Part shown: positions 52,506-60,042 of the stretch, piece by piece
How positions within the stretch are numbered: the stretch's first letter is position 1
Layout of the letters: every line of letters begins with the position of its first letter
Source of the DNA: Chryseobacterium daeguense DSM 19388
GTDB lineage: Bacteria > Bacteroidota > Bacteroidia > Flavobacteriales > Weeksellaceae
DNA: 64,000 nt
Direction of reading: 5' to 3'
Assembly (NCBI RefSeq): GCF_000430825.1
Contig: NZ_AUMT01000005.1
Span: forward strand, 186,001-250,000
The notes under the pieces: model-generated
What the model saw: only the letters and a program-made list of their open reading frames with translations
Told to the model about the DNA's origin: nothing
Databases searched by the model: none
Program-made: the position numbers and the translations under genes

Positions 52506-52538
52506 AAAAGCCTTAAACGTACTGTTTAAGGCTTTTTT
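52506..52538 (+). terminator. Orphan Rho-independent terminator
   Basis: A perfect 13-bp stem (AAAAGCCTTAAAC with GTTTAAGGCTTTT) and 5-nt loop followed by T. No ORF lies between it and rpoN on the plus strand. It may end a short RNA that starts near 52479, or work on the minus strand. Confidence 0.8.
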
Positions 52539-52611
52539 CATGCTTTAAAGCATTGTAGTAAATCTTCATATAATCGCTGATCCATATAAACTTTTTTCCT
52601 CACTCTTATAC

Positions 52612-52699
52612 AAATTTGTCATCCTGTAAGGATCTAAGCACTGTATTAGAAAATATTATGGAAAGATTTGTGTCTGGATTCCTTCGGAATGACAAATTT
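52612..52699. repeat. 88-bp element with 11-bp terminal inverted repeats
   Basis: Ends AAATTTGTCAT and ATGACAAATTT are perfect inverted repeats, with further partial pairing inward (CCTGTAAGGATCT against GGATTCCTTCGG). No ORF. Resembles the element at 56520 and typical flavobacterial intergenic palindromes. Confidence 0.8.
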
Positions 52700-52736
52700 A
52701 ATAATGTTCCCAATGTTTAAATAATGACTGCAGCCC

Positions 52737-52804
52737 TAGCCCCGATTGTAATGAAAATCCTTTTTTGAAAAAAAAGATTGTAATGGAAAGCGGGAAATTG
52801 CTCC
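52737..52804 (+). repeat. 68-bp TAGCCC...GCTCC element, copy 1
   Basis: Starts TAGCCCCGATTG, has the direct repeat GATTGTAATG at 52744-52753 and 52776-52785, a central T-run/A-run hairpin between them, and ends GCGGGAAATTGCTCC. A second, divergent copy lies at 55826-55907. I recall this pattern from intergenic regions of flavobacterial genomes; its function is not known to me. Confidence 0.75.
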
Positions 52805-52865
52805 TTAAAAACAATAAGACTCAATTCGATGTAGTCAAATAGCTTCTAATAAAGTAAATAAAATA

Positions 52866-52900
52866 AGTAAAAAATCCTTCCAATTAAATTGAAAGGATTT
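52866..52900 (-). terminator. Terminator of asnS
   Basis: AAATCCTT pairs with AAGGATTT with more pairing inside, and on the minus strand a run of six T follows. It lies about 20 nt after the asnS stop. Confidence 0.8.
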
Positions 52901-52921
52901 GATATAATTAAAATAAATATT

Positions 52922-54370
52922 CTAAAATTCTGCGTTTTTCGGTGTTCTCGGGAAAGGAATTACATCTCTGATATTCGTCATTCCCGTTACGAAAAGAACC
53001 AGTCTTTCCAATCCCAAACCAAATCCCGCATGTGGAACAGAACCAAACTTTCTTGTATCAAGATACCACCAAAGCTCATGTTCATCTACGTGCATTTCTG
53101 CCATTTTCTGTTTTAAAACATCCAATCTTGCTTCTCTTTCAGAACCTCCGATGATTTCTCCGATTCCAGGGAAAAGTACATCCATTGCGGCAACAGTTTT
53201 ATTGTCTTCATTCAGCTTCATGTAGAATGCTTTGATCTCTTTAGGATAATCAAATAAAACTACCGGGCTTTCAAAATGTTTTTCAACAAGGTATCTTTCG
53301 TGCTCAGACTGAAGATCAGTTCCCCAGCTTTCAACAGGATACTGGAATTTCCCTTTTTTATTTTCTTTTGAGTTCATTAAGATCTCAATTGCTTCCGTAT
53401 AGCTTACACGCTTGAAACGCTTAGCGATAACATTCTGAAGCTTTTCAATCAGACCTTCTTTTGCTCTGTCTTTTTCAGCTTTTCCTGTTTGCTCTTCCGC
53501 AAAACGCTTATCTAAGAAGTCAAGATCATCTTTACAGTTATCCAACACATACTGGATCACATATTTCAGGAAATCTTCCGCCAAATCGATGTTATCTTCA
53601 AGATTATTAAAGGCAACTTCCGGCTCAATCATCCAGAATTCCGCAAGGTGACGCGTTGTATTAGAATTTTCTGCACGGAAAGTAGGTCCGAACGTATAAA
53701 TTCTTCCCAATCCCATTGCTGCAGTTTCACCTTCAAGCTGTCCGGAAACCGTTAAGTTTGTTTTTTTACCGAAGAAATCCTGGGCAAAATCTATATCACC
53801 CTGCTCGTCTCTTGGAATATTGTTTAAATCAAAATTCGTTACCCCAAACATTTCGCCCGCTCCTTCTGCATCAGCTCCTGTAATAACAGGTGTGTTGATG
53901 TAAAAAAACTGGTTTTGATTAAAGAAAGAATGCACCGCAAAACTCACCGCATGACGCACTCTGAAGATTGCTCCAAATAAATTGGTTCTGAATCTTAAGT
54001 GTGCCTGATCTCTCAGCTTTTCTAAAGTATGCTTTTTAGGCTGAAGAATGGTTTTATCTCTTTCTTCTGTAAAGTTATCTCCTAAAATGATAATTTTTTT
54101 TGCGATAATTTCCACAGCTTGTCCCGCTCCCTGGCTTTCCACAACTTCTCCCACCACCTTCAAAGATGATGCTGTGCTGATTTTATTAATCGTTTCTTCA
54201 TCAAAATTTTCGAAATCAACAACAATTTGCAAATTATTAATCGTAGAACCATCATTAAGTGCTATAAAGCGATTTGCACGGAAAGTTCTTACCCAACCGT
54301 AAACTGTAATGTCATGATGTAATACTTTCTTGTAATCCTGTAGGATTTCCTTAATTGTCTGCTTTTTCAT
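52922..54370 (-). CDS. asnS: Asparaginyl-tRNA synthetase
   Basis: A 482-aa class IIb synthetase. The N-terminal OB-fold anticodon domain contains [20 protein letters not shown]. The catalytic core has motif 2 [21 protein letters not shown] and motif 3 [10 protein letters not shown]. It charges tRNA-Asn directly. Full length. A -7 element at 54409-54416 and a terminator downstream show a single-gene unit. Confidence 0.97.
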   Translation of the reverse strand: MKKQTIKEILQDYKKVLHHDITVYGWVRTFRANRFIALNDGSTINNLQIVVDFENFDEETINKISTASSLKVVGEVVESQGAGQAVEIIAKKIIILGDNFTEERDKTILQPKKHTLEKLRDQAHLRFRTNLFGAIFRVRHAVSFAVHSFFNQNQFFYINTPVITGADAEGAGEMFGVTNFDLNNIPRDEQGDIDFAQDFFGKKTNLTVSGQLEGETAAMGLGRIYTFGPTFRAENSNTTRHLAEFWMIEPEVAFNNLEDNIDLAEDFLKYVIQYVLDNCKDDLDFLDKRFAEEQTGKAEKDRAKEGLIEKLQNVIAKRFKRVSYTEAIEILMNSKENKKGKFQYPVESWGTDLQSEHERYLVEKHFESPVVLFDYPKEIKAFYMKLNEDNKTVAAMDVLFPGIGEIIGGSEREARLDVLKQKMAEMHVDEHELWWYLDTRKFGSVPHAGFGLGLERLVLFVTGMTNIRDVIPFPRTPKNAEF

Positions 54371-54408
54371 TTGTTGATTATAAATTTTTGTATAAAAATT
54401 AATGAGTG

Positions 54409-54416
54409 CAAAGTTA
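54409..54416 (-). promoter_or_regulatory. Putative -7 promoter element of asnS
   Basis: TAACTTTG on the minus strand, 38 nt before the asnS start. Confidence 0.5.
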
Positions 54417-54591
54417 CAAAAAACAGCTATATTATTATAATAAGGATTTAGTTAAATTAAGGATAAGAAAAAAATAGAATAAAACGTTACCGAACAGTTA
54501 TGCACGATGAAGATTTAAAAATGCCAAATTTGGAAAAGAGTTTTATAAAACGTAAAAATGATTTCTTTAAAAACCGTTCGGTTCAAAAGAC

Positions 54592-55134
54592 TTATTCGTC
54601 TTTCTTAGAAGGAACCAAAAAAACATCAATAAGACCTTCCGGTAATTGCATTTTGATGAACCTTTCTTCTCGGTTTACTTCAAGAATCCAGTCTTTGATA
54701 ATAGGGATTACCACTTCTTTCCCGTCAAGATTTGTCACGAAATAATTTTGTGCTGTCTGATCGTTCACAGATCTGATAACTCCGCAATTATTATCATTTT
54801 CATCAAAAATTTCGAAGCCGATAATTTCGTGGTAATAGAATTGTTTCCCGGAAAGCTTTGGTAAGGTAGACAGCGGTAGATATACATTTTTACCCAGAGA
54901 TTGGTCTACCAGCGCTTCAGAGGAATTTTTAAAAGCAATATTAAGAGCATCAGATTTGCTCCATGAAGATTTTTCAATAAAAAAAGGAACCAATAGCCCG
55001 TTGATTTCAACGAATATTGATTCCAGTTTATTGTAAAGCTCGGGTTGGTCGGTGTCCAGTTTAAGGATAACGTTTCCCGCAAGGCCGTGTCTGCGCGTGA
55101 TTTTTCCTAATAAATAGCAATCTTCTTTACGCAT
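54592..55134 (-). CDS. rimM: 16S rRNA processing protein RimM
   Basis: A 180-aa two-domain protein. The N-terminal RimM domain begins CYLLGKITRRHGLAGNVILKL and the C-terminal PRC-barrel contains YYHEIIGFEIFDEN and GKEVVIPIIKDWI. It binds S19 and assists 30S subunit maturation. It follows rpsP by 12 nt, the classical rpsP-rimM order. The 221 bp after it, before asnS, hold no convincing gene. Confidence 0.95.
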   Translation of the reverse strand: MRKEDCYLLGKITRRHGLAGNVILKLDTDQPELYNKLESIFVEINGLLVPFFIEKSSWSKSDALNIAFKNSSEALVDQSLGKNVYLPLSTLPKLSGKQFYYHEIIGFEIFDENDNNCGVIRSVNDQTAQNYFVTNLDGKEVVIPIIKDWILEVNREERFIKMQLPEGLIDVFLVPSKKDE

Positions 55135-55146
55135 ACAGGGTTTTTC

Positions 55147-55710
55147 TTAAGCTTCTGTGTTTTCTTCAGTTTCAGCAGCAGGAGCTTCTCCTTCTGCAGC
55201 CTCAGTAGTTTCTTCAGCAGGTGCGTTTGCAGCTTCTTCAGCAGCTTTAGCATCCGCTTCAGCCTGTGCAGCAGCAGCGATTCTGGCTTCATTTACTTTA
55301 GCTTCAGCTTCTAAAGCAGCTTTTTTAGCATCAGCCTGAGCTTTTGATAAACCTTCTACTTTACCTTGTACTTTTGCATCTTTAGCTTCTACCCAAGCAT
55401 TGAATCTTTTTTCAGCTTCAGCCTCATCAAAAGCACCTTTAGCAACACCACCTTGTAAGTGTTTTTTGTAAAGTGCACCTTTGTAAGAAAGAATTGCTCT
55501 TGCAGTATCAGTTGGCTGAGCACCGTTGTTTAACCACTTTACAGCAGAATCAACGTTCAAATCGATAATTGCAGGGTTAGTAATTGGGTTGTAAGTTCCT
55601 AGTTTTTCGATGAATCTACCATCTCTTCTTGCTCTAGAATCTGCAACCACGATGTGGAAGAAAGGCTTACCTTTTTTACCGTGTCTTTGTAATCTGATTT
55701 TTACTGACAT
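55147..55710 (-). CDS. rpsP: Ribosomal protein bS16 with Ala/Glu-rich C-terminal extension
   Basis: A 187-aa protein. Residues 1-80 are the bS16 core (KIRLQRHGKKGKPFFHIVVADSR). The remaining 100 residues are low-complexity Ala, Glu and Lys sequence with a predicted helix. Such tails are common on Bacteroidetes S16, while E. coli S16 is only about 82 aa. The tail probably lies on the ribosome surface with unknown role. The -7 element TATCTTTG at 55759-55766 precedes it. Confidence 0.95.
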   Translation of the reverse strand: MSVKIRLQRHGKKGKPFFHIVVADSRARRDGRFIEKLGTYNPITNPAIIDLNVDSAVKWLNNGAQPTDTARAILSYKGALYKKHLQGGVAKGAFDEAEAEKRFNAWVEAKDAKVQGKVEGLSKAQADAKKAALEAEAKVNEARIAAAAQAEADAKAAEEAANAPAEETTEAAEGEAPAAETEENTEA

Positions 55711-55758
55711 AATGTTTGATTTTAAGGGGAACTCGTCCCAGTTAAATATTTAAGAGTG

Positions 55759-55766
55759 CAAAGATA
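55759..55766 (-). promoter_or_regulatory. Putative -7 promoter element of rpsP-rimM
   Basis: TATCTTTG on the minus strand, 48 nt before the rpsP start. Confidence 0.5.
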
Positions 55767-55825
55767 CAAAAAAAGTTTGAAGTAAAAAGATACGGGTAAA
55801 AGTTTTTAAACTTTCTATTATTTCA

Positions 55826-55907
55826 GGAGCCGAGAACCTGCTCTCGCTACTCGCTTTTTTCTTTTTGCAAAGAAAAAGAGCTCAGACAGGCCGCTCGATC
55901 AGGGCTA
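55826..55907 (-). repeat. 82-bp TAGCCC...GCTCC element, copy 2
   Basis: On the minus strand it starts TAGCCCTGATCGAG, has a central CTTTTT / AAAAAG hairpin, and ends GGTTCTCGGCTCC. It shares ends and layout with copy 1 at 52737. It starts one base after the nitroreductase stop codon. Confidence 0.65.
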
Positions 55908-55908
55908 T

Positions 55909-56421
55909 TTAGTCCACATTACCCATGTAGAACAAGCCAAGACATTTCTGGTTTTCCTCGATCGTTAAAGATTCTTTCAGCTGTTCAACAATTTTCGGGG
56001 AACTCCAGTAGCAGCCGATCCCGTTTGCAGTGCACGTAAGATACATGTTCTGAACCGCCATTGAAACGGCTGCGATCTCTTCCCATTCTGGAACCATTCC
56101 GCTGAAATTAACAACTATGGAAACTACTGCATCTGCTTTGTTGATTTTAAAGCCGATATCATTGTACTTTTTCTCCAGGAAAAGCTGCTCGGGTTGTGAA
56201 GCCTTGTAGATCGCCTGCATTTCTGAAGCCAGGTTAGCTTTTTCTTCTCCTTTGAATATTTTAAAACGCCAGGGCTTTGTGCGTTTGTGATTGGGAGCAA
56301 ATGATGCAGAATTCAGGATTTCATCAATAATTTCCCGGGAAATTTCCGTTTCTGAATAATCTTTTGGAAAAATACTTCTTCTTTGCTCTATGATTTCTTT
56401 TAAAACTTCTGCTTTGTTCAT
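55909..56421 (-). CDS. Nitroreductase family protein, possibly shortened at the C-terminus
   Basis: A 170-aa FMN-dependent nitroreductase-fold protein of the YdjA-like group: the N-terminal IIEQRRSIFPKDY, the ASFAPNHKRTKPWRFKIF stretch and NGIGCYWSSP near residue 135. YdjA-like proteins usually go on about 15-20 residues after the FLYLGT-like segment; here the protein stops at FYMGNVD, and the repeat element at 55826 begins one base later. The end may have been cut by that element. A -7 element lies 5 nt before the ATG. Confidence 0.85.
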   Translation of the reverse strand: MNKAEVLKEIIEQRRSIFPKDYSETEISREIIDEILNSASFAPNHKRTKPWRFKIFKGEEKANLASEMQAIYKASQPEQLFLEKKYNDIGFKINKADAVVSIVVNFSGMVPEWEEIAAVSMAVQNMYLTCTANGIGCYWSSPKIVEQLKESLTIEENQKCLGLFYMGNVD

Positions 56422-56425
56422 AAAG

Positions 56426-56433
56426 CAAAATTA
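56426..56433 (-). promoter_or_regulatory. Putative -7 element; possible leaderless nitroreductase mRNA
   Basis: TAATTTTG on the minus strand ends 5 nt before the ATG, so transcription could begin at the start codon. Confidence 0.4.
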
Positions 56434-56473
56434 CAATATTTGTTTTAAGATTTGGAGGTTAATGTTTAGGACC

Positions 56474-56501
56474 TAGGATTTAGGGTTTAGGGTTAAGGGT
56501 T
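56474..56501. repeat. Degenerate heptamer array TAGGGTT
   Basis: Units TAGGATT TAGGGTT TAGGGTT AAGGGTT on the plus strand; same unit as the array at 48088. Confidence 0.85.
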
Positions 56502-56519
56502 AAAATTACGAATTGAATT

Positions 56520-56606
56520 ATCATTCTGGCGAAGAATCTCACAGCATTCAATAATAAAAAGATTCTTCAATACGCTTCTGAACTATGTTCTGTATTCAGA
56601 ATGACA
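56520..56606. repeat. Palindromic intergenic element with CATTCTG ends
   Basis: Ends TCATTCTG and CAGAATGA are inverted, and an inner stem GAAGAATCT (56531-56539) pairs with AGATTCTTC (56560-56568). Resembles the 88-bp element at 52612 in its GTCATNCTG-type ends. No ORF. Confidence 0.7.
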
Positions 56607-56628
56607 AAGATATTTAATAAAAAAAAAT

Positions 56629-56656
56629 CCTAATTCCTAATTCCTAATTCCTAATT
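56629..56656. repeat. Heptamer array CCTAATT x4 next to a stop codon
   Basis: Four perfect units directly after the stop of the Gre-like gene. On the gene strand the stop TAG is followed by AAT and then TAGGAAT repeated, so every unit carries a TAG. Confidence 0.9.
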
Positions 56657-57106
56657 CTACAAAACCTCAACAATTTCCTGATGAATTTTGTTCAAAGTAA
56701 AATCATCTCCTGATTTCATGCCCATCATTTTTTTTGCCATCGGGCTTTCGGGGGAAATAGCATAAAAGCGATCTCCTTCGAAAAAGAATTCACCCAGTGA
56801 AACCGATATATAAAAACGGGCTTTATTGGTAATTACCAATGAGCCCAGCTGAACTCTTTCCGTGGTTTTATTGAGTACTTTTGCCATATTTCTCCTCATA
56901 TCGTTCAGGGCGGCAAGCTGTTTCTGCATTTGATATATTTCCTCCTGCATTTCTTCCCTCATACTGTCATATTTCGGAGTTTTTTTGATATCCCGGCTTG
57001 CTTCCAATGTAAATTCGATAAAGTTTTTCAGCTTTTCGATCTTTTCGGCAATTGCGGTTTTTACATAATTTCTTATGTCATTTTTTACAAATACTATCTT
57101 CTCCAT
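56657..57106 (-). CDS. GreA/GreB-like protein
   Basis: A 149-aa protein with a coiled-coil N-terminal half (residues about 10-75, KIEKLKNFIEFTLEASRD to QMQKQLAALNDM) and a C-terminal FKBP-like domain of the Gre family (VQLGSLVITN, then AISPESPMAKKMMGMKSGDDF). Gre factors enter the RNA polymerase secondary channel; the acidic tip residues of real GreA are not obvious here, so it may act differently, as Rnk or DksA-like proteins do. Standing alone; the stop codon is directly followed by heptamers. Confidence 0.78.
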   Translation of the reverse strand: MEKIVFVKNDIRNYVKTAIAEKIEKLKNFIEFTLEASRDIKKTPKYDSMREEMQEEIYQMQKQLAALNDMRRNMAKVLNKTTERVQLGSLVITNKARFYISVSLGEFFFEGDRFYAISPESPMAKKMMGMKSGDDFTLNKIHQEIVEVL

Positions 57107-57163
57107 AAATCGAATCTTTATATAAAGATAATATTTTTTTAAATATTGTAATCAATCCTCAAT

Positions 57164-57194
57164 AAAAAAGCCCTGCAGTTGATTACAAGGCTTT
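57164..57194 (-). terminator. Weak terminator after the SRPBCC gene
   Basis: AAAGCC pairs with GGCTTT across an 18-nt loop; TTTTTT follows on the minus strand. The stem is short. Confidence 0.45.
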
Positions 57195-57198
57195 ATAT

Positions 57199-57729
57199 TT
57201 ATTTTTCAGAAAGCTTTTTCAGCTCGTCCAGTCCCTGACCAAACATTTTCCCCATCTGCATATCCATCATGGGTTTCATAATTTTCATAGGAGTTGTAAG
57301 TTCATTATCCATCGTCCAGGTTACTTTTGTTCCGTTTCCTTCCGGTGTCAGAATAAAGCTTCCTTTTGCCATTCCTTCCCAAGGTTTGATGAAATGGAGG
57401 TCGCTGGACAGCTTTTCGTTCGGAACAACTTCAGTTATCGTCTGCTCTCCCTCTCCTACCTGATCATTTCCTTTCCAGTGATAAGAATCACCTACCGTTC
57501 CCGGAGTTCCGGAATAAGTAATCTGTACATTCGAGTCCGCTTTTGCAAAAGGATTCCAGACGTTAAAAGCTTTTGTAGAGCCTACATACTGCCACACTTT
57601 TTCTTTCGGAGCATTGATTACCACAGATTTTTCGAAATGATATTCTTTGCTGAAAGCCAGCATTGCGACAATAGCATAAGCAACAATTAAAAGGATAACT
57701 ACACCGATAATTTTTAAAATAGTTTTCAT
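57199..57729 (-). CDS. SRPBCC family protein (START/polyketide-cyclase-like)
   Basis: A 176-aa protein with one N-terminal membrane helix (ILKIIGVVILLIVAYAIVAMLAF) and an SRPBCC domain starting FEKSVVINAPKEKVWQYVGSTKAFNVWNPF, followed by TKVTWTMDNE in the last strands. The fold binds hydrophobic ligands in a deep cavity; ligand unknown. The -7 element TATTTTTG at 57796-57803 lies 67 nt upstream. Confidence 0.85.
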   Translation of the reverse strand: MKTILKIIGVVILLIVAYAIVAMLAFSKEYHFEKSVVINAPKEKVWQYVGSTKAFNVWNPFAKADSNVQITYSGTPGTVGDSYHWKGNDQVGEGEQTITEVVPNEKLSSDLHFIKPWEGMAKGSFILTPEGNGTKVTWTMDNELTTPMKIMKPMMDMQMGKMFGQGLDELKKLSEK

Positions 57730-57795
57730 AATTTATATGTTTTAGAATTAATTTTTTAACATCATTACGTCTTAATCTGTCAATAAATAGATTGT

Positions 57796-57803
57796 CAAAA
57801 ATA
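57796..57803 (-). promoter_or_regulatory. Putative -7 promoter element of the SRPBCC gene
   Basis: TATTTTTG on the minus strand in the divergent region shared with the M3 peptidase gene. Confidence 0.45.
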
Positions 57804-57859
57804 GCTATTCCCAACTCATCCCGGCTTTGCATATGACAAGATTAATAAAGATAAACAAT

Positions 57860-57893
57860 TTTGTCACATCTTTTCATTAAGGCATTATTTTTG
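57860..57893 (+). promoter_or_regulatory. Putative promoter of the M3 peptidase gene
   Basis: TTTG at 57860-57863 and TATTTTTG at 57886-57893 are 22 nt apart, fitting the Bacteroidetes -33/-7 layout. The leader to the ATG at 57953 would be about 55 nt. Confidence 0.55.
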
Positions 57894-57952
57894 AGCAGTC
57901 ACCTCACGAATCACTCTGATTTCCTACATTTACAATAATTAAAATTTGAAAA

Positions 57953-60037
57953 ATGAATATTTTAACAGAAAAATTTAACACACCATATCATTCCGCACCG
58001 TTTACTTCTATTAAAAATGAAGATTTTGTTCCCGCTTTTAAGGAATTAATCCAACAGTCTGAACAAGAAATCGATGCCATTGTAAATAATCCTGAAGAAC
58101 CATCTTTTTCAAATGTTATCGAAGCTTTGGCGTACTCCGGCGAGCAGCTTGATGTGGTTTCCAATATTTTTTTCAATTTAAATTCAGCAGAAACCAGTGA
58201 TGAATTACAGCAGATCGCTCAGGAAGTTTCTCCTGTTTTAACAGAATATTCTTCAAAAATCTCTCAGAACGAAGCTTTATTTAATAAAATTAAAAAAGTG
58301 TACGATCAAAAAGAGAAATACAGCCTGAATGAAGAGCAGCAAATGCTTCTCAATGAGACCTACAAAGGATTTGTGCGAAGCGGCGCTTTATTAAATGAAG
58401 CAGACAAGGAAAAATTAAAGAAAATCAATATGGATTTATCTTTAAAATCTCTCCAGTTTGGCCAGAATGTATTAGCTTCTACCAATAATTATTTCAAACA
58501 TATCACTAATAAAGAGGATCTGGCAGGAATTCCGGAAGCAATTATTGATCAATACGCGGAAGAGGCCAAAGAAAGAAATCTTGAAGGCTGGGTGGTGACG
58601 CTGCAGTATCCGAGCTACATCCCGTTCATGACTTATGCGGAAAACCGTGATCTGAGAAAGGAAATAGCGTTGGCCAATGGTAAAAAATCCTTTGACGGCG
58701 GAGAGTTTGATAACCAGAATTTAATCAAAGAACTTTTACAGTTAAAACAGCAGAAATCTGAATTATTAGGGTATAAAAATTATGCAGATTATGTGCTGGA
58801 AGAAAGAATGGCGAAATCTCCGGTAAAAGTTTTAGACTTTTTAAATGAATTATTGACCAAAGCAAAACCTTATGCGGATAAAGAAATAGAAGAACTAAAA
58901 ACTTTAGCAAAAGCCGACGGAATTGATGAAATCCAAGCTTATGACCATGCTTTTTATGCAGAAAAACTCCGTAAGGCAAAGTTCGACCTTAATGATGAAG
59001 AATTAAAGCCTTATTTTCCTTTAAACCAGGTTCAGGATGCAGTTTTTGGACTTGCCAATCAACTTTTCGGATTAACTTTTGAAGAAAGAAATGATATTCC
59101 AAAATATCATGAGGATGTAAAAGTGTATGAGGTTTTTGAGACGGCAAGTAGGAAGCAGGAAGATGGAAGTGAAATTCTACAAGCTCAGACTGAAAACAAG
59201 CAACAAGCAACCAGTTACAAAGCTCTGCTTTACGTAGACTATTTCCCAAGAAAAGGCAAAAGGGCCGGAGCATGGATGACGAGCTACAAAAATCAGTATC
59301 AAAAAGATGGCGAAAATTCTCGTCCGCATATTTCCATCGTATGTAATTTCAGCAAGCCAACCAAAGATACACCAAGTTTACTGACGTTTCAGGAGGTAAC
59401 AACTTTGTTTCACGAATTTGGTCACGCCCTTCACGGAATGCTGGCGAATACGCAATATCCAACGCTTTCGGGAACTTCTGTGAAATGGGATTTTGTGGAG
59501 CTGCCTTCCCAATTCCTTGAAAATTTCTGCTACGAACCGGAATTCTTAAAAACTTTCGCTAAACATTATAAAACCGGCGAAATTCTTCCCGATGAGAAAA
59601 TCGAAAAAATTGCACAGTCAAAAAACTTTATGGAAGGTTACCAGACCTTAAGACAGCTCGGTTTTGGATTACTGGATATGAATTACCACACAAAAGTTGG
59701 AGAGCTGGGTAATAAGAGCGTGAAGGAGTTTGAAGATGAATACACAAAGGCTACCCAATTGTACCCTGTGAACCCGGAAACAGCGATGAGCCCTAGCTTT
59801 TCGCACATTTTCCAAGGCGGATATTCTGCGGGATATTATTCTTACAAATGGGCAGAAGTTCTGGATGCCGATGCTTTCCAATATTTTAAGGAAAACGGAA
59901 TTTTTAATCCTGAAATTGCTGCAAAATACAAGGTTCTTCTCTCTTCCGGAGGCACAAAAGACCCGATGGAACTGTATAAAAGCTTCAGAGGAAGTGAGCC
60001 GAAGGTTGAGAGTTTGCTGAAAAGGGCGTTTGGATAA
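57953..60037 (+). CDS. dcp: M3 family metallopeptidase (Dcp-like) with a repeat-derived insertion
   Basis: A 694-aa zinc peptidase. HEFGH at 487-491 is the HExxH site, with the third ligand expected in FVELPSQFLENF about 25 residues later. GYSAGYYSYKWAEVLDADAF near the C-terminus is the substrate-binding part of the Dcp/oligopeptidase A group. It should cut short peptides in the cytosol or periplasm; no signal peptide is seen. Residues about 396-421 (ETASRKQEDGSEILQAQTEN and on) interrupt the usual VYEV...YKALLYVDYFPRK region and are encoded by heptamer-like DNA; see findings. Confidence 0.92.
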   Translation: MNILTEKFNTPYHSAPFTSIKNEDFVPAFKELIQQSEQEIDAIVNNPEEPSFSNVIEALAYSGEQLDVVSNIFFNLNSAETSDELQQIAQEVSPVLTEYSSKISQNEALFNKIKKVYDQKEKYSLNEEQQMLLNETYKGFVRSGALLNEADKEKLKKINMDLSLKSLQFGQNVLASTNNYFKHITNKEDLAGIPEAIIDQYAEEAKERNLEGWVVTLQYPSYIPFMTYAENRDLRKEIALANGKKSFDGGEFDNQNLIKELLQLKQQKSELLGYKNYADYVLEERMAKSPVKVLDFLNELLTKAKPYADKEIEELKTLAKADGIDEIQAYDHAFYAEKLRKAKFDLNDEELKPYFPLNQVQDAVFGLANQLFGLTFEERNDIPKYHEDVKVYEVFETASRKQEDGSEILQAQTENKQQATSYKALLYVDYFPRKGKRAGAWMTSYKNQYQKDGENSRPHISIVCNFSKPTKDTPSLLTFQEVTTLFHEFGHALHGMLANTQYPTLSGTSVKWDFVELPSQFLENFCYEPEFLKTFAKHYKTGEILPDEKIEKIAQSKNFMEGYQTLRQLGFGLLDMNYHTKVGELGNKSVKEFEDEYTKATQLYPVNPETAMSPSFSHIFQGGYSAGYYSYKWAEVLDADAFQYFKENGIFNPEIAAKYKVLLSSGGTKDPMELYKSFRGSEPKVESLLKRAFG

Positions 60038-60042
60038 AAAAC

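Noticed and set aside
54500..54745. 81-aa ORF on the plus strand overlapping the rimM end
   Set aside because: Most of it is antisense to rimM, it has no promoter element or family resemblance, and composition is that of a shadow frame.
55157..55339. Ala/Ser-rich ORF antisense to rpsP
   Set aside because: It mirrors the low-complexity Ala/Glu tail of bS16 on the other strand and has no independent support.
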